Positions 50,607-60,285 of a DNA stretch of 61,692 bases are shown in pieces. Within the stretch, counting starts at the first letter, position 1, and the number at the start of each line of letters is the position of its first letter. A model generated the notes under the pieces. The model ran no database searches. It saw only the letters and a list, made by a program, of their open reading frames with translations, and was not told the DNA's origin. Made by a program: the position numbers and the translations under genes. This stretch comes from CAZMGG01 sp964565715 (GTDB lineage: Bacteria > Planctomycetota > UBA1135 > UBA2386), in NCBI GenBank assembly GCA_964565715.1, contig CAZMGG010000016.1:1-61692 (forward strand), in the 5' to 3' direction.

Positions 50607-51182
50607 ATGCACACCCTCTGGATCGACCGGACGATCGCCTACGACGGTGCGGCCCTGCGGCCGCACTGGATCCTGGAGCAGACCGGGCTGATGGGCGACG
50701 CGCTGGTGGCGTTCGCTGGACCGTGCGAGGTGCAGCAGGAGGAGATGGCCGATCTGGTCGATCGTCGCGCCGGCGCCACCATCGCCGCCGCGGCGATGGT
50801 GCACTTCCTGTGGGAGGAGTTCTCGCAGCCGGACCTGCTGCTGATGGTGCACCGGCAGCGGCTGCTGGCGGCGCAGGCCGCCGAATGCCTGCGGCAGCTG
50901 CTGCCGGACCTCGCCGGCCTGCGGCGGGACGGCGACGACCTGTATGTCGGTGACGGCAAGCTGTCGATCTCGGTGGCCACCGTCAGTCCGACCTCGGCGT
51001 TGCTGCACTTCGCGGTGAACGCCCGCCAGGGCGGCGCGCCGGTGCCGATCGCGGCGCTGGCCGACCTCGGCGTCGAGGCGCGGCCGTTCGCCGAGTTGCT
51101 GCTGGCCCGCTGCCGCGACGAGCAGGCGTCCATCGCCGCCGCCCGGGCCACCGTGCGCGCCAAGGGAGAACGGCAGCCGTGA
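50607..51182 (+). CDS. DUF366 family protein
   Basis: 191 residues. Diagnostic segments are IDRTIAYDGAALRPHW, the MVHFLWEEF helix, DDLYVGDGKLSISVATVSP and LHFAVNARQGG. The family is small, conserved in archaea and scattered bacteria, and has no firmly known function to my knowledge. It has no signal peptide. It lies between a lipoprotein and a flippase-like gene and overlaps the latter by 4 bases, so all three are probably co-translated. Confidence 0.8.
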   Translation: MHTLWIDRTIAYDGAALRPHWILEQTGLMGDALVAFAGPCEVQQEEMADLVDRRAGATIAAAAMVHFLWEEFSQPDLLLMVHRQRLLAAQAAECLRQLLPDLAGLRRDGDDLYVGDGKLSISVATVSPTSALLHFAVNARQGGAPVPIAALADLGVEARPFAELLLARCRDEQASIAAARATVRAKGERQP

Positions 51183-52381
51183 AGCGCTGGCTCCTGACGC
51201 TGGCCAAGCTGCTGGTGGTCGCCGCCCTGATGGCGATCGTGTTCGGCAACGTCCACTGGGAGGACCGGCTGGTCTACCGCCAGGGGGCGGGCGGCCCGGT
51301 GGTGAAGGAGGTGCCCGGCGCGATCGAGGGGCAGTGGGACCTGGATCCGGTGGCGTTCCGGCCGGACGGCGGTGCGACCGCCTCCTACCCGGTCGGCGAG
51401 CAACCCGATGGCACCCTGCTGGCCGCCGAGCCGGGCTTCTGGACCTACTGGAAGAACCTCGATGGGCTGCTGTTCGCGCTGGGCGCGCTCTGCTACCTCG
51501 CCACGGTGCTGATCGCCGGCACCCGCTGGTGGTGGCTGCTGCGGGTGAACGGGCTCGGCGTCGGCCTCGGGGAGGCCCTGCGGCTCACCTGGATCGGCAC
51601 CTTCTTCAACACCGTGGTGCCGGGCCAGACCGGCGGCGACCTGATCAAGGCGATCTACATCATGAAGCGGTGCCCCGGGCAGCGGGTGCCGGCGCTGGTG
51701 TCGGTGATCGTCGACCGCGTGCTCGGGCTGGCCTCGCTGGCGGTGCTGGGCGCGGTGGTGGTGCTGTTCGCGCTGGACCGCTTCGGCACCATCGCGCTCT
51801 CGATCTGGGGCGTGATGGCCGCCGTCGGCGCCTGCTTCGTCATCGCCTTCAGCAAGCGCCTGCGCCGGCTGGTGCGGCTGAAGGAACTGCTGGAGAAGCT
51901 GCCGGCGCGCTTCGGCGGCCTGCTCAAGCTGGTCGACCAGGCGGTGTTCTTCTACCGCGACCACAAGCGGGTGATCGTCGCCAGCCTGCTGTTCGGCATC
52001 TTCAACCACGTGGTGTCGGTGATGAGCGTGCTGCTGATCGGCAACGCGCTCGGCGTCGGCATGCCGTCGCTGGAGTACTTCGTGCTGATCCCGGTGATCA
52101 ACATCGTCTCGGCGGTGCCGCTGGCGCCCAACGGCTGGGGGCTCGGCGAGTGGATGTACCAGGGCCTGTTCTCGACCTACGCCCCGCCGGGCGTGCCGCC
52201 GGCGGTGATGGGCACCCGCGGCTTCGCGCTGTCGGTGCTCTACCGCCTGCACCTGACCCTGTGGTCGCTGCTGGGCGGCGTGTTCGTGCTGTTCGAGAAG
52301 GACCGGGTGACCCGCGCCGACGTGGCGCACGAGGTCGAACTGGAGGAGCAGGAGGCGGCGGGAGCCGCCGGGCCGGAATGA
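51179..52381 (+). CDS. Lysylphosphatidylglycerol synthetase-type (UPF0104/YbhN) membrane flippase-like protein
   Basis: 400 residues, GTG start. After the first helix, a loop of about 60 residues (25-90) faces the periplasm. Then about seven membrane helices follow with family motifs GTFFNTVVPGQTGGD, VIVDRVLGLASL and NGWGLGEWMY. Members form the flippase part of lysyl-phosphatidylglycerol synthases or stand alone in lipid or sugar-lipid transport. No synthase domain is attached. The neighbouring galE suggests glycolipid handling, but this is inference. Confidence 0.83.
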   Translation: MKRWLLTLAKLLVVAALMAIVFGNVHWEDRLVYRQGAGGPVVKEVPGAIEGQWDLDPVAFRPDGGATASYPVGEQPDGTLLAAEPGFWTYWKNLDGLLFALGALCYLATVLIAGTRWWWLLRVNGLGVGLGEALRLTWIGTFFNTVVPGQTGGDLIKAIYIMKRCPGQRVPALVSVIVDRVLGLASLAVLGAVVVLFALDRFGTIALSIWGVMAAVGACFVIAFSKRLRRLVRLKELLEKLPARFGGLLKLVDQAVFFYRDHKRVIVASLLFGIFNHVVSVMSVLLIGNALGVGMPSLEYFVLIPVINIVSAVPLAPNGWGLGEWMYQGLFSTYAPPGVPPAVMGTRGFALSVLYRLHLTLWSLLGGVFVLFEKDRVTRADVAHEVELEEQEAAGAAGPE

Positions 52382-52466
52382 CGCCGATTTCGGCCGCCGG
52401 CGCCGTGGCTCGTGCTTGTCCCGCCGCCGGCCGCCGTCCATGCTGCTCCGCCGAGGCTCCCTGCAC

Positions 52467-53362
<896 letters not shown>

Positions 53363-53366
<4 letters not shown>

Positions 53367-54061
53367 GCCCGCCGCCCGAGGGAGCCTGCGCGCCGCAGGC
53401 GGTCGCGGTGCTGCAGTCGGCGCTGCCGCACCTGAACACCACCGCCGGCCTGGTCACCGCCGCCACGGCGATGGCGGTGCACGGCGTGCCCGGCACCGAG
53501 CCCGGGGCGGTCCACGCCGGCCTGGCCGAGCTGGCCATGGCGATCGGCCGCCGGGCCCGGAGCCGCAGCGCCGAGGCGGTGGTCGCCCACGCCCACGAGG
53601 TCCTGTTCGGCGAGCTGGGCTTCCGCGGCGAACGCGAGGACTACTACGCGCCGGACAACAGCCTGCTGCCGCGGGTGCTGGCGCGTCGCCGTGGCCTGCC
53701 GATCATGCTGACCCTCGTCTACAAGGCGGTGCTCGAGCAGCTCGACGTGCCGGTGGCGGGGGTCGGCGCGCCGGGGCACTTCCTGGCGCAGGTGGTGGTG
53801 GAGGGCCGGCCGGCCCTGATCGATCCGTTCCATCGCGGCGTCCAGCTCAGCGTGGCCGAGGCCTGCGAGCGGGTGGCGGCGCTGCTCGGCCGGCCGGTGC
53901 CGCCGGGCGACAACCTGCTGGCGCCGATCGGCCACGCCGCCTGGCTGCGGCGCATGCTGCGCAACCTGCAGGAGGCCTACCGGCGCGGCGGACGCGAGCG
54001 CGACCGGCACGCGATGCTGGAGCTGGAACTGCAGCTCGACCTGCACCTGCGGCAGGGCTGA
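53363..54061 (+). CDS. SirB1-family transglutaminase-like protein
   Basis: 232 residues, GTG start overlapping the kinase stop. The family core reads FRGEREDYYAPDNSLLPRVL, RRRGLPIMLTLVYKAVL, then GVGAPGHFLAQV and LIDPFHRG. This is the transglutaminase-like fold seen in SirB1 proteins, where the usual Cys may be absent; no Cys appears at the expected place here. A helical, TPR-like C-terminus (LRRMLRNLQEAYRRGG) follows. The biochemical role of the family is poorly known. Confidence 0.82.
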
Positions 54062-54073
54062 GCCGCGGCCGGC

Positions 54074-54538
54074 TCAGCCGTCGCGGCCGCCGTCCGGCGC
54101 ATCGCCGGCGGGCGCCGCCGGCCGCGTCCGCAGGCCGCGGGTGAGTTCGCGCAGGCGGCCCTGCTGCCACTTCGCCAGCACCAGGTCCGGGCCGAACCAC
54201 AGCACCACGCCCGGCACGTCGGTGGAGTCGAGATCGAGGCTGAAGCTGGCCGAGGCCTCACGGATCAGGCTGTAGCTGACGTTGAGGCCGAAGCCGTGGA
54301 TGTCGACGTAGTACCAGGCCAGCGCGCAGCCATCGCCGTCGTATTCCCAGACGAAGTGGGGCGCGCCGAACGTGCGCAGGCAGCGTGCCAGGTCGTCGTG
54401 GCCCGGCCGCAGCGCCGCCAGCGCCACCGCCGGCAGGGGTTCCTCGCGGTGCTGCACGTGCCATTGCAGGCGCACGCAGCCGGCGGCCGGCAGCAGCACG
54501 GCGGCCGCCGCCAGGGCAGGCAGGCGCCGGGGCCTCAC
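54074..54538 (-). CDS. Small lipoprotein of unknown function
   Basis: 154 residues, GTG start overlapping the upstream gene's stop (GTGA). The signal peptide ends in lipobox AAGC (PAAGC). The mature part contains FGAPHFVWEYDGDGCALAWYY, which recalls the BamE/SmpA-like fold of its operon partner. The end is Pro/Ala-rich. The two lipoprotein genes are probably co-expressed. Confidence 0.72.
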   Translation of the reverse strand: MRPRRLPALAAAAVLLPAAGCVRLQWHVQHREEPLPAVALAALRPGHDDLARCLRTFGAPHFVWEYDGDGCALAWYYVDIHGFGLNVSYSLIREASASFSLDLDSTDVPGVVLWFGPDLVLAKWQQGRLRELTRGLRTRPAAPAGDAPDGGRDG

Positions 54539-54963
54539 TTGCCGCCCAGGCCCGGCCGCTCGGCGTCGCGGCTCTGGTTGTCGCCCGGCTCGTGCACGTC
54601 CTCCCAGGGCAGCGCGTACTGGGTGCGGTGGGTGCCGAAGCTCGCCCCGTAGTGCGTGAGCACGTCCTTCTCGTCGAAGAACACCCAGACCCGGTCGGTG
54701 CGCGTGTCCTGGGCGAACATGTTGAACACCAGCAGGATCAGGCCGGCGGTCTTGGTGTTGCCGGCGTCGTAGCGGTAGGCGGTGCGGCGGCCGAGCTGCA
54801 CCACCTCGGTGGGCGCGCCCAGGCGTTCGGTCACCTCCCGGGCGGTGGTGGTGCCGGGCACCAGGGTGGCCACCGCGGCCACGTCGATCGGTTCGTTCTG
54901 CTCCTGGCGGCCGATGGCGCAGGCCGGCAGGAGGAGCAGCAGGCTGAGGACGGCGCGTTTCAT
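54535..54963 (-). CDS. SmpA/BamE-like lipoprotein
   Basis: 142 residues. The signal peptide ends in lipobox LPAC. The segment VPGTTTAREVTERLGAPTEV, followed by TAYRYDAGNTK and VWVFFDEKDVLTHYG, is the alpha-beta-beta pattern of SmpA/OmlA/BamE proteins that attach to the outer-membrane beta-barrel assembly machine. Whether this copy serves that complex is inferred. Its stop overlaps the start of the next lipoprotein gene. Confidence 0.75.
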   Translation of the reverse strand: MKRAVLSLLLLLPACAIGRQEQNEPIDVAAVATLVPGTTTAREVTERLGAPTEVVQLGRRTAYRYDAGNTKTAGLILLVFNMFAQDTRTDRVWVFFDEKDVLTHYGASFGTHRTQYALPWEDVHEPGDNQSRDAERPGLGGK

Positions 54964-55059
54964 CCCGGCTGAGCGTAGCGGCGTCCCCGCGCAAAGAAAG
55001 CGCGCCGGCGCGGCCCGGCTCGGGCGGCGACGGCGCGCGAGGGACGAGGCGGGCAGCGA

Positions 55060-56613
55060 CTACTTGAGCTGCATCTGCACCGGGTTGCTGAGCGCGAACT
55101 GGTTGCCGGTCAGCCCGACGGCCTGCAGCAGCAGGGTCATGCCGGCGAACGTGCCGGTGTGCGGGTTCGGCACCGAGAAGGTGCTGTAGCCGAACGAGTC
55201 GTTGATCAGCAGCGCCAGCGTCGACGGCGACTGGTAGGGGAACGCCTGGCCGAAGCTGGTGCCGGTGAACACCGGCGGCAGCAGCGCCAGCGGCACGCTG
55301 GGCGCGAACGAGTTGGTGCCCGGACCCATGCCGAACAGCAGGAACACCACCTGGCCGTTGTCGCCGTGCACGTCGATCTCCCAGCTGGCCTGCGTCGTGC
55401 TGTTCTCCAGCGCGCCGAAGTTGGGCATGTCGAGCACCAGCGGCTCGTGGCCCCAGGCGTTCATGATGCAGAAGCCCATGCTGGTGGGCTGGAAGTTGCC
55501 GGTGTCGGTGACCAGCCCCATCGGCGTGCCGGTGCAGCCGATGCCGGTCTGGTTGCTGCCCATCTGCACGCCGTTGATCACGGCGATACTGCCGTTGTTC
55601 TGGGTGCTGAAGATGGTGCTGCACATGGTGCCGTTGTCGACGGTCCAGACGAGGTTGGGCACGGTGTAGGAGACCTGGTTGGGCACCTCGCCGACCGGAT
55701 ACGCGGCGACCACCGTGCCGCCGTTCGGGTCGAGGTCGAGACCGACGGTGTTGGCGTAGCCGGTCAGCAGGGCGCCGGTGGCGGTCTGGCCGTTGGAGTT
55801 GGCCGCCATCCCGCGCACCGACAGACCCGACAGCGGGCCGGCGCTGACCTCTTCCCACAGGATGTGGGCGGTGGCCGGCACGATCGAGGCGACGTTGCCG
55901 CTGGCGTCGTAGGTGATGTTGGCGGCGTCGATCATGATGATCGAGCCGTCGTTGGCGAAGACGCGGTTGCCGTTGCCGTTGACGAAGTTGTTGCCGGCGA
56001 TCCAGTGGCCGCCCTCGGCCGGGCTGTAGTAGAGGTTGCCGGCCGCGTCCTGGCAGATCGCGCTGGCGCCGTTGGCGAAGGTGCCGGTCTGCGGCCCCGC
56101 CGCCGCCATGATCTGGTCCTGGGTGATGAAGAACTCGACGTTGCCATTGCCGGCCCAGCGGATGAAGTCGCCCGGCCGCAGCGTGTGCATCGCCGTGCCG
56201 TTGGTCGTGAACACGTCGAACTGGTGGGTGGCGATGGTGTCGCGCACCGTCCAGAACACCTTCAGCGGGTCACCGCTGGCCCGGTCGGCGTTCTTGACGA
56301 ACGGGCCGGCGAAGTTGATCCGGTCGAAGTAGGCCTTGAAGCCGCGGAAGAAGGTCTGGTTGCCGCTGTTGTTGGCGTCGCCGCGGAACGCCTGGTGCGC
56401 CGTGCTGGGCAGCCAGCTCCGCGCGAACGCGCCGGGCCCCGGCGTGACGTAGGCCAGATCGAACTCCTCGATCATCGTGATCGAACTGCCCGGACGGGCA
56501 TTCACCTCGTCGAGGCTGCGGGCCGGGAAGCGGCCGACGAACACGACGCTGTGGCTCTGGGCGAACAGGGGAGCGGCCAGCAGGAACGCGGCCGGGAGCA
56601 GGATCTTGCGCAT
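55060..56613 (-). CDS. Secreted protein of unknown function with recurrent beta-rich C-terminus
   Basis: 517 residues from ATG 56613, with GGAGAG upstream. The signal peptide ends near residue 19 (PLFAQ). The middle region (about 20-330) has beta-propeller-like character (DGSIIMIDAANITYDASGNV, ICQDAAGNLYYSPAEGGHW), possibly binding. The last 130 residues (FLLFGMGPGTNSFAPS to LSNPVQMQLK) resemble the C-terminal module shared by secreted proteins here. It is rich in Asn/Thr/Ser. No catalytic motif was seen. It is divergent from the glycosidase-like gene. Confidence 0.75.
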   Translation of the reverse strand: MRKILLPAAFLLAAPLFAQSHSVVFVGRFPARSLDEVNARPGSSITMIEEFDLAYVTPGPGAFARSWLPSTAHQAFRGDANNSGNQTFFRGFKAYFDRINFAGPFVKNADRASGDPLKVFWTVRDTIATHQFDVFTTNGTAMHTLRPGDFIRWAGNGNVEFFITQDQIMAAAGPQTGTFANGASAICQDAAGNLYYSPAEGGHWIAGNNFVNGNGNRVFANDGSIIMIDAANITYDASGNVASIVPATAHILWEEVSAGPLSGLSVRGMAANSNGQTATGALLTGYANTVGLDLDPNGGTVVAAYPVGEVPNQVSYTVPNLVWTVDNGTMCSTIFSTQNNGSIAVINGVQMGSNQTGIGCTGTPMGLVTDTGNFQPTSMGFCIMNAWGHEPLVLDMPNFGALENSTTQASWEIDVHGDNGQVVFLLFGMGPGTNSFAPSVPLALLPPVFTGTSFGQAFPYQSPSTLALLINDSFGYSTFSVPNPHTGTFAGMTLLLQAVGLTGNQFALSNPVQMQLK

Positions 56614-56683
56614 GAGGGAACTCTCCGGGATGGGTCCGAAGGGCGCGAGCGGCGTCGCGCCGAGGGATGGGTTGCGGCGACAG

Positions 56684-56689
56684 AGGATA
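56684..56689 (-). promoter_or_regulatory. Putative -10 hexamer (TATCCT) for the secreted protein at 55060-56613
   Basis: On the minus strand TATCCT lies about 70 bases before the ATG at 56613, leaving a leader that carries the GGAGAG ribosome site. It faces away from the TATACT element at 56734 in the same divergent gap. Confidence 0.4.
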
Positions 56690-56733
56690 GCGCAGTCACC
56701 GGCAACGCCCAGTCCTCCGCGCCGACCGCCCGC

Positions 56734-56739
56734 TATACT
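56734..56739 (+). promoter_or_regulatory. Putative -10 hexamer (TATACT), leaderless spacing
   Basis: TATACT (5 of 6 matches to TATAAT) ends 10 bases before the ATG at 56750. There is no room for a Shine-Dalgarno leader, so this transcript is expected to start at or within a few bases of the start codon. Confidence 0.55.
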
Positions 56740-56749
56740 CCCGCGCCTC

Positions 56750-58447
56750 ATGATGTCGCGGCTCTCCCTCTTCCTGGCCACCGTACTCGCCGCGCTCGGC
56801 CCGGTCCGGGCCCAGCTGCCGAGCAGCGACGTGTCCATGGGCGTGTTCCCGTTCCTGGTCGGCAACATGGACGGTCGCATCGGCGAGATCGTCACCAACT
56901 GCGTGCAGAACGGCATCGACACGGTCTACGTCAGCGCCTTCCGCGCCACCGGGCCGCAGCAGGGCGACCTCTGGATCACCGATCGCACCGGCACCTGGAA
57001 CCCGGCCTGGGGTCCGGTCCGTCCCGGTGGCGCCGGCATCGACCTGCAGGCCCTGATCACCGCCTGCCACGCGCAGAACCTGCGCGTCGTAGCGGTGCTG
57101 AAGTGCTTCAACGACAACGTGCAGCCGACCCACGCCGGCCACAAGGCCTACCTGCTGCAGGTGCTCGACCACCTCTGCAACAGCTACCAGAGCAACGGCC
57201 TGCCGGTCTACGACCTGGACGGCGTCGCGCTGGACTACATCCGCTTCGTCAGCAGCACCACCGGCAACGATCCGCTGCAGGTCACCAACTTCCTGGCCAG
57301 CGTGCGGACCGTGATCCGCAGCCTCAGCCTGCACTGCTACCTGATCGCCAGCCGCTACACCTTCGATGGCGGCTCCTACAACGGCCAGTTCGTCTCGTAC
57401 AGCTCGGTGATCGCGTCGCTCGCCTCCCAGTACGGCCAGCACTGGGAGCAGATGGCGCGGCACGTCGACGTGCTGATGCCGATGAGCTACACCGCCGACG
57501 GGTCGATCTACAACACCTTCCCCCTGCACCAGGCCTACGTGCGGCAGACCGCGCTCTACGCCCGGCAGGCCTGCACCGCCGCCGGCTTCCCGTTCCGGCG
57601 CGTCTGCCCGACCATCCGCACCTACAACGACAGCAACGAGACCTGCACGCCGCTGACCATCGAGGCCTCGATCACCGGCGCGCTGCTGGGCGGCGCCGAC
57701 GGCTACCAGAGCTTCCGCTACCAGACGATGCTGAACCAGCCGACCTGGTGGCAGAAGTTCGCCCAGTACGCCGTGCCCGGCCCCAACTGGCCGGTGCCGC
57801 TGCTGACGGTCAGTCACTATGCGGTGACCGGCACCTGGAACCCGACCCTGTCCCGGGACCTGGACCAGCCCGGCGGCACCCTGCAGGTGCGCTACGACCT
57901 GGACGACGACGGCGCCTTCGACACCGGCTGGCTGCCGAGCCTGCAGGGCACGCACCTGGCGCGCCACCCGGGCACCTTCCGCGCGGCCATGCAGGTGAAG
58001 GACGCGCAGGGCCACACCAGCGCCACCCGTCGCCGCTTCACCGCCCAGGGCGTCGTCTCGCTGCAGCCGAGCGCGGTCAGCTCGGGCTTCGGCGGCATCA
58101 GCCAGGTCCGGATCGACGCCGGCCCGGCCGCGGCCAACGCCACCTACCTCGTGCTCGCCACCCTGTCCGGCACCTCGCCGGGCTTCACCTGGCGCCCCGG
58201 CTACCCGGTGCCGATCAACATCGACTGGGTCACCACCGCCTTCCTCTCCGACCCGAACGGCGCAGTGCTTGCCAACGGCCTCGGCACCCTCGACGGGCTT
58301 GGCCGCGGCACCGCCACCCTGCAGGTGCCGCCGGGCCTCCTGCACCCGCTGATCGGCGCCACCGTGCACTGGAGCGTCATCAGCCAGGACCTCTTCGGCC
58401 GACCGACCTTCGTCGGCGAGGCCGACCCGATGCTGATCCTGCCCTGA
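56750..58447 (+). CDS. Secreted glycoside-hydrolase-like protein (GHL10 type) with C-terminal beta domain
   Basis: 565 residues; ATG 56753 directly follows as an alternative start. The signal peptide ends near residue 22 (GPVRAQ). A TIM-barrel-like domain (about 30-370) shows the GHL10 hallmark YDLDGVALDYIRF with its Asp, plus VDVLMPMSYTADGS and GGADGYQSFRY. GHL10 proteins are predicted polysaccharide hydrolases. A beta-rich module follows, and from about 435 a second recurrent Planctomycetota-type C-terminal domain (LDAGP, LSGTSPGF, GLGTLDGLGRGTATLQVPPG). The substrate is unknown. Confidence 0.8.
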   Translation: MMSRLSLFLATVLAALGPVRAQLPSSDVSMGVFPFLVGNMDGRIGEIVTNCVQNGIDTVYVSAFRATGPQQGDLWITDRTGTWNPAWGPVRPGGAGIDLQALITACHAQNLRVVAVLKCFNDNVQPTHAGHKAYLLQVLDHLCNSYQSNGLPVYDLDGVALDYIRFVSSTTGNDPLQVTNFLASVRTVIRSLSLHCYLIASRYTFDGGSYNGQFVSYSSVIASLASQYGQHWEQMARHVDVLMPMSYTADGSIYNTFPLHQAYVRQTALYARQACTAAGFPFRRVCPTIRTYNDSNETCTPLTIEASITGALLGGADGYQSFRYQTMLNQPTWWQKFAQYAVPGPNWPVPLLTVSHYAVTGTWNPTLSRDLDQPGGTLQVRYDLDDDGAFDTGWLPSLQGTHLARHPGTFRAAMQVKDAQGHTSATRRRFTAQGVVSLQPSAVSSGFGGISQVRIDAGPAAANATYLVLATLSGTSPGFTWRPGYPVPINIDWVTTAFLSDPNGAVLANGLGTLDGLGRGTATLQVPPGLLHPLIGATVHWSVISQDLFGRPTFVGEADPMLILP

Positions 58448-58477
58448 CGCAGCCGTGACGGCGGCGGACGCCACCGG

Positions 58478-58483
58478 TAAGGT
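58478..58483 (+). promoter_or_regulatory. Putative -10 hexamer (TAAGGT), leaderless spacing
   Basis: TAAGGT ends 9 bases before the ATG of the aldehyde dehydrogenase at 58493. No purine-rich ribosome site is seen between them. Confidence 0.35.
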
Positions 58484-58492
58484 GGCCGGCCG

Positions 58493-60049
58493 ATGATCAC
58501 GCTCAAGAGCTATGCCACCGGCGCCTGGACCGAGGGTTCGGGCGAGCCGCGCACCCTGCACGATCCGTCCACCGGCGAGGTCCTGGGCCAGGTCCGCCCG
58601 GGCGGCACCGACTTCGCCGCCTGCCTCGCGCACGCGCGCCAGCAGGGCTTCCCGGCCCTGCAGCAGATGGGCTTCGCGGGCCGCACAGCCGCGCTGAAGG
58701 CCATCGCCGGCCTGCTGCACGAGCGGCGCGACGAACTGCTGCAGCTCAGCGCGCAGAACGGCGGCAACACCCGCGGCGACGGCAAGTTCGACATCGACGG
58801 CGCCACCGGCACGCTCGCCTACTACGCCGCGCTGGGCAAGGACCTGGCCACCGGCAACCACCTGCCCGACGGCGACGGCGTGCAGCTCGGCCGCAACGCC
58901 AAGCACTGGGGCCAGCACGTGCTGGTGCCGCGCCCGGGCGTCGCGCTGCACATCAACGCCTTCAACTTCCCCGCCTGGGGCATGGCCGAGAAGCTCGCCT
59001 GCGCGATCCTCGCCGGCGTACCGGTGATCACCAAGCCGGGCACGCCGAGCGCGCTGCTCAGCCAGCGCATCGCCGAGCTGATCGTCGAGAGCGGCCAGCT
59101 TCCCGAAGGCGCCTTCCAGTACCTGCCCGGCTCGGTCACCGGCCTGCTCGACCTGCTCGGGCCGATGGACTGCGTCGCCTTCACCGGCAGCGCCGCCACC
59201 GGCGCCCTGATCCGCGGCAACAAGAACCTGGTCCACCGCAACGTCCGCGTCAACATCGAGGCGGACTCGATCAACTCGGCAACGCTGGCGCCCGACGTCG
59301 AACCGGACACCGAGCTGTACGAGCTGTTCCTCGCCAACCTGATGGTCGACCTCACCCAGAAGGCCGGCCAGAAGTGCACCGCCGTGCGCCGCATCCTGGT
59401 GCCGCAGGACCGCCTGGCGGCGGTGGCCGAGGAGCTGGTGGCCCGCCTGCGCGCCACCAAGGTCGGCAACCCCGCCGACGAGTCGGTGCGCATGGGCCCG
59501 GTGGCCAGCCAGGAGGCGCTGCAATCGGTCCGCGACGGCATGCGGCAGCTGCTGGCCGCGGCCGACCTGCTCACCGGCGGCCCCGACCCCATCGCCGAAC
59601 AAGGCTACTTCGTCGCGCCGACCCTGCTGCGCGGGAAGGACCCGGCCGCCGAGGTGCTGCACTCGCTGGAGGTGTTCGGCCCCTGCGCCACCCTGATCCC
59701 GTACTCCGGCAAGGCCGCCGACGCCGCTGCCCTCTGCAACCGTGGCGGCGGCGGGCTGGTGTCCTCGATCTACTCCGACGACAAGGCCTTCTGCGAGGAA
59801 CTGACGCTCGGCATCGCCCCCTGGCACGGTCGCGTCTGGATCGGCTCGGAGAAGATCATCGGCCAGGCGCTCGGCCCCGGCGCGGTGCTGCCGCAGACCA
59901 TCCACGGCGGCCCCGGCCGCGCCGGCGGCGGCGAGGAACTGGGCGGCCTGCGCGGGCTCATGCCCTACCTGCAGCGCACCGCCGTGCAGGGCTACCAGGG
60001 CATCGTCGCCCGCGCCTTCGGCCCGCCGGGCCCGGCCGCCGGCGCCTGA
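58493..60049 (+). CDS. PaaZ/BoxD-like aldehyde dehydrogenase
   Basis: 518 residues. The aldehyde dehydrogenase core carries the catalytic Cys in QKAGQKCTAVRR (Cys near residue 296), the NAD-binding INAFNFPAWGMAEKL and ITKPGTPSAL, and the family-typical VNIEADSINSATLAPDV. These features fit the aldehyde dehydrogenase part of PaaZ and BoxD, which oxidise CoA-linked semialdehydes in phenylacetate or benzoate degradation. The MaoC hydratase domain of PaaZ is absent, which favours a BoxD-like single-domain enzyme. No other aromatic degradation gene lies in the window. Confidence 0.87.
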   Translation: MITLKSYATGAWTEGSGEPRTLHDPSTGEVLGQVRPGGTDFAACLAHARQQGFPALQQMGFAGRTAALKAIAGLLHERRDELLQLSAQNGGNTRGDGKFDIDGATGTLAYYAALGKDLATGNHLPDGDGVQLGRNAKHWGQHVLVPRPGVALHINAFNFPAWGMAEKLACAILAGVPVITKPGTPSALLSQRIAELIVESGQLPEGAFQYLPGSVTGLLDLLGPMDCVAFTGSAATGALIRGNKNLVHRNVRVNIEADSINSATLAPDVEPDTELYELFLANLMVDLTQKAGQKCTAVRRILVPQDRLAAVAEELVARLRATKVGNPADESVRMGPVASQEALQSVRDGMRQLLAAADLLTGGPDPIAEQGYFVAPTLLRGKDPAAEVLHSLEVFGPCATLIPYSGKAADAAALCNRGGGGLVSSIYSDDKAFCEELTLGIAPWHGRVWIGSEKIIGQALGPGAVLPQTIHGGPGRAGGGEELGGLRGLMPYLQRTAVQGYQGIVARAFGPPGPAAGA

Positions 60050-60164
60050 GCCCCGAAGGCCCCGTGCGGCCGGCACTTCTGCCGAGAAAGCCGAGCTGCC
60101 CGCACGCCCGGCCGCGTATGCTCGGCCACAGTCGGGCGGTAGCGAGAACCGGCCGGCGCGCTGC

Positions 60165-60266
60165 GTGCAAACCCTCGGTCTGATCCTGTTCCTCTGGTGC
60201 TCCGTGGCGGCGCTGCTGGCGCCGGTGGTGGGGCGGATGATCCGCGACGGCCATTCGGCCCGCTGA
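60165..60266 (+). CDS. Small single-pass membrane peptide (33 residues)
   Basis: A short frame from GTG 60165 to TGA 60264 encodes 33 residues. About 20 form one hydrophobic helix (LGLILFLWCSVAALLAPVVG), followed by a polar, basic tail (RMIRDGHSAR). The layout (short N-terminus, one helix, charged end) is typical of real small membrane proteins. A TATGCT hexamer lies 42 bases upstream. It sits between the aldehyde dehydrogenase and the convergent kelch gene. Evidence is composition and layout only. Confidence 0.45.
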   Translation: MQTLGLILFLWCSVAALLAPVVGRMIRDGHSAR

Positions 60267-60285
60267 ACCCGCCCCGACCCGGAAC

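Noticed and set aside
60050..60165. A tRNA or structured RNA gene after the aldehyde dehydrogenase.
   Set aside because: No cloverleaf, T-loop GTTCGA-type sequence or CCA end could be found; the stretch is merely GC-rich.
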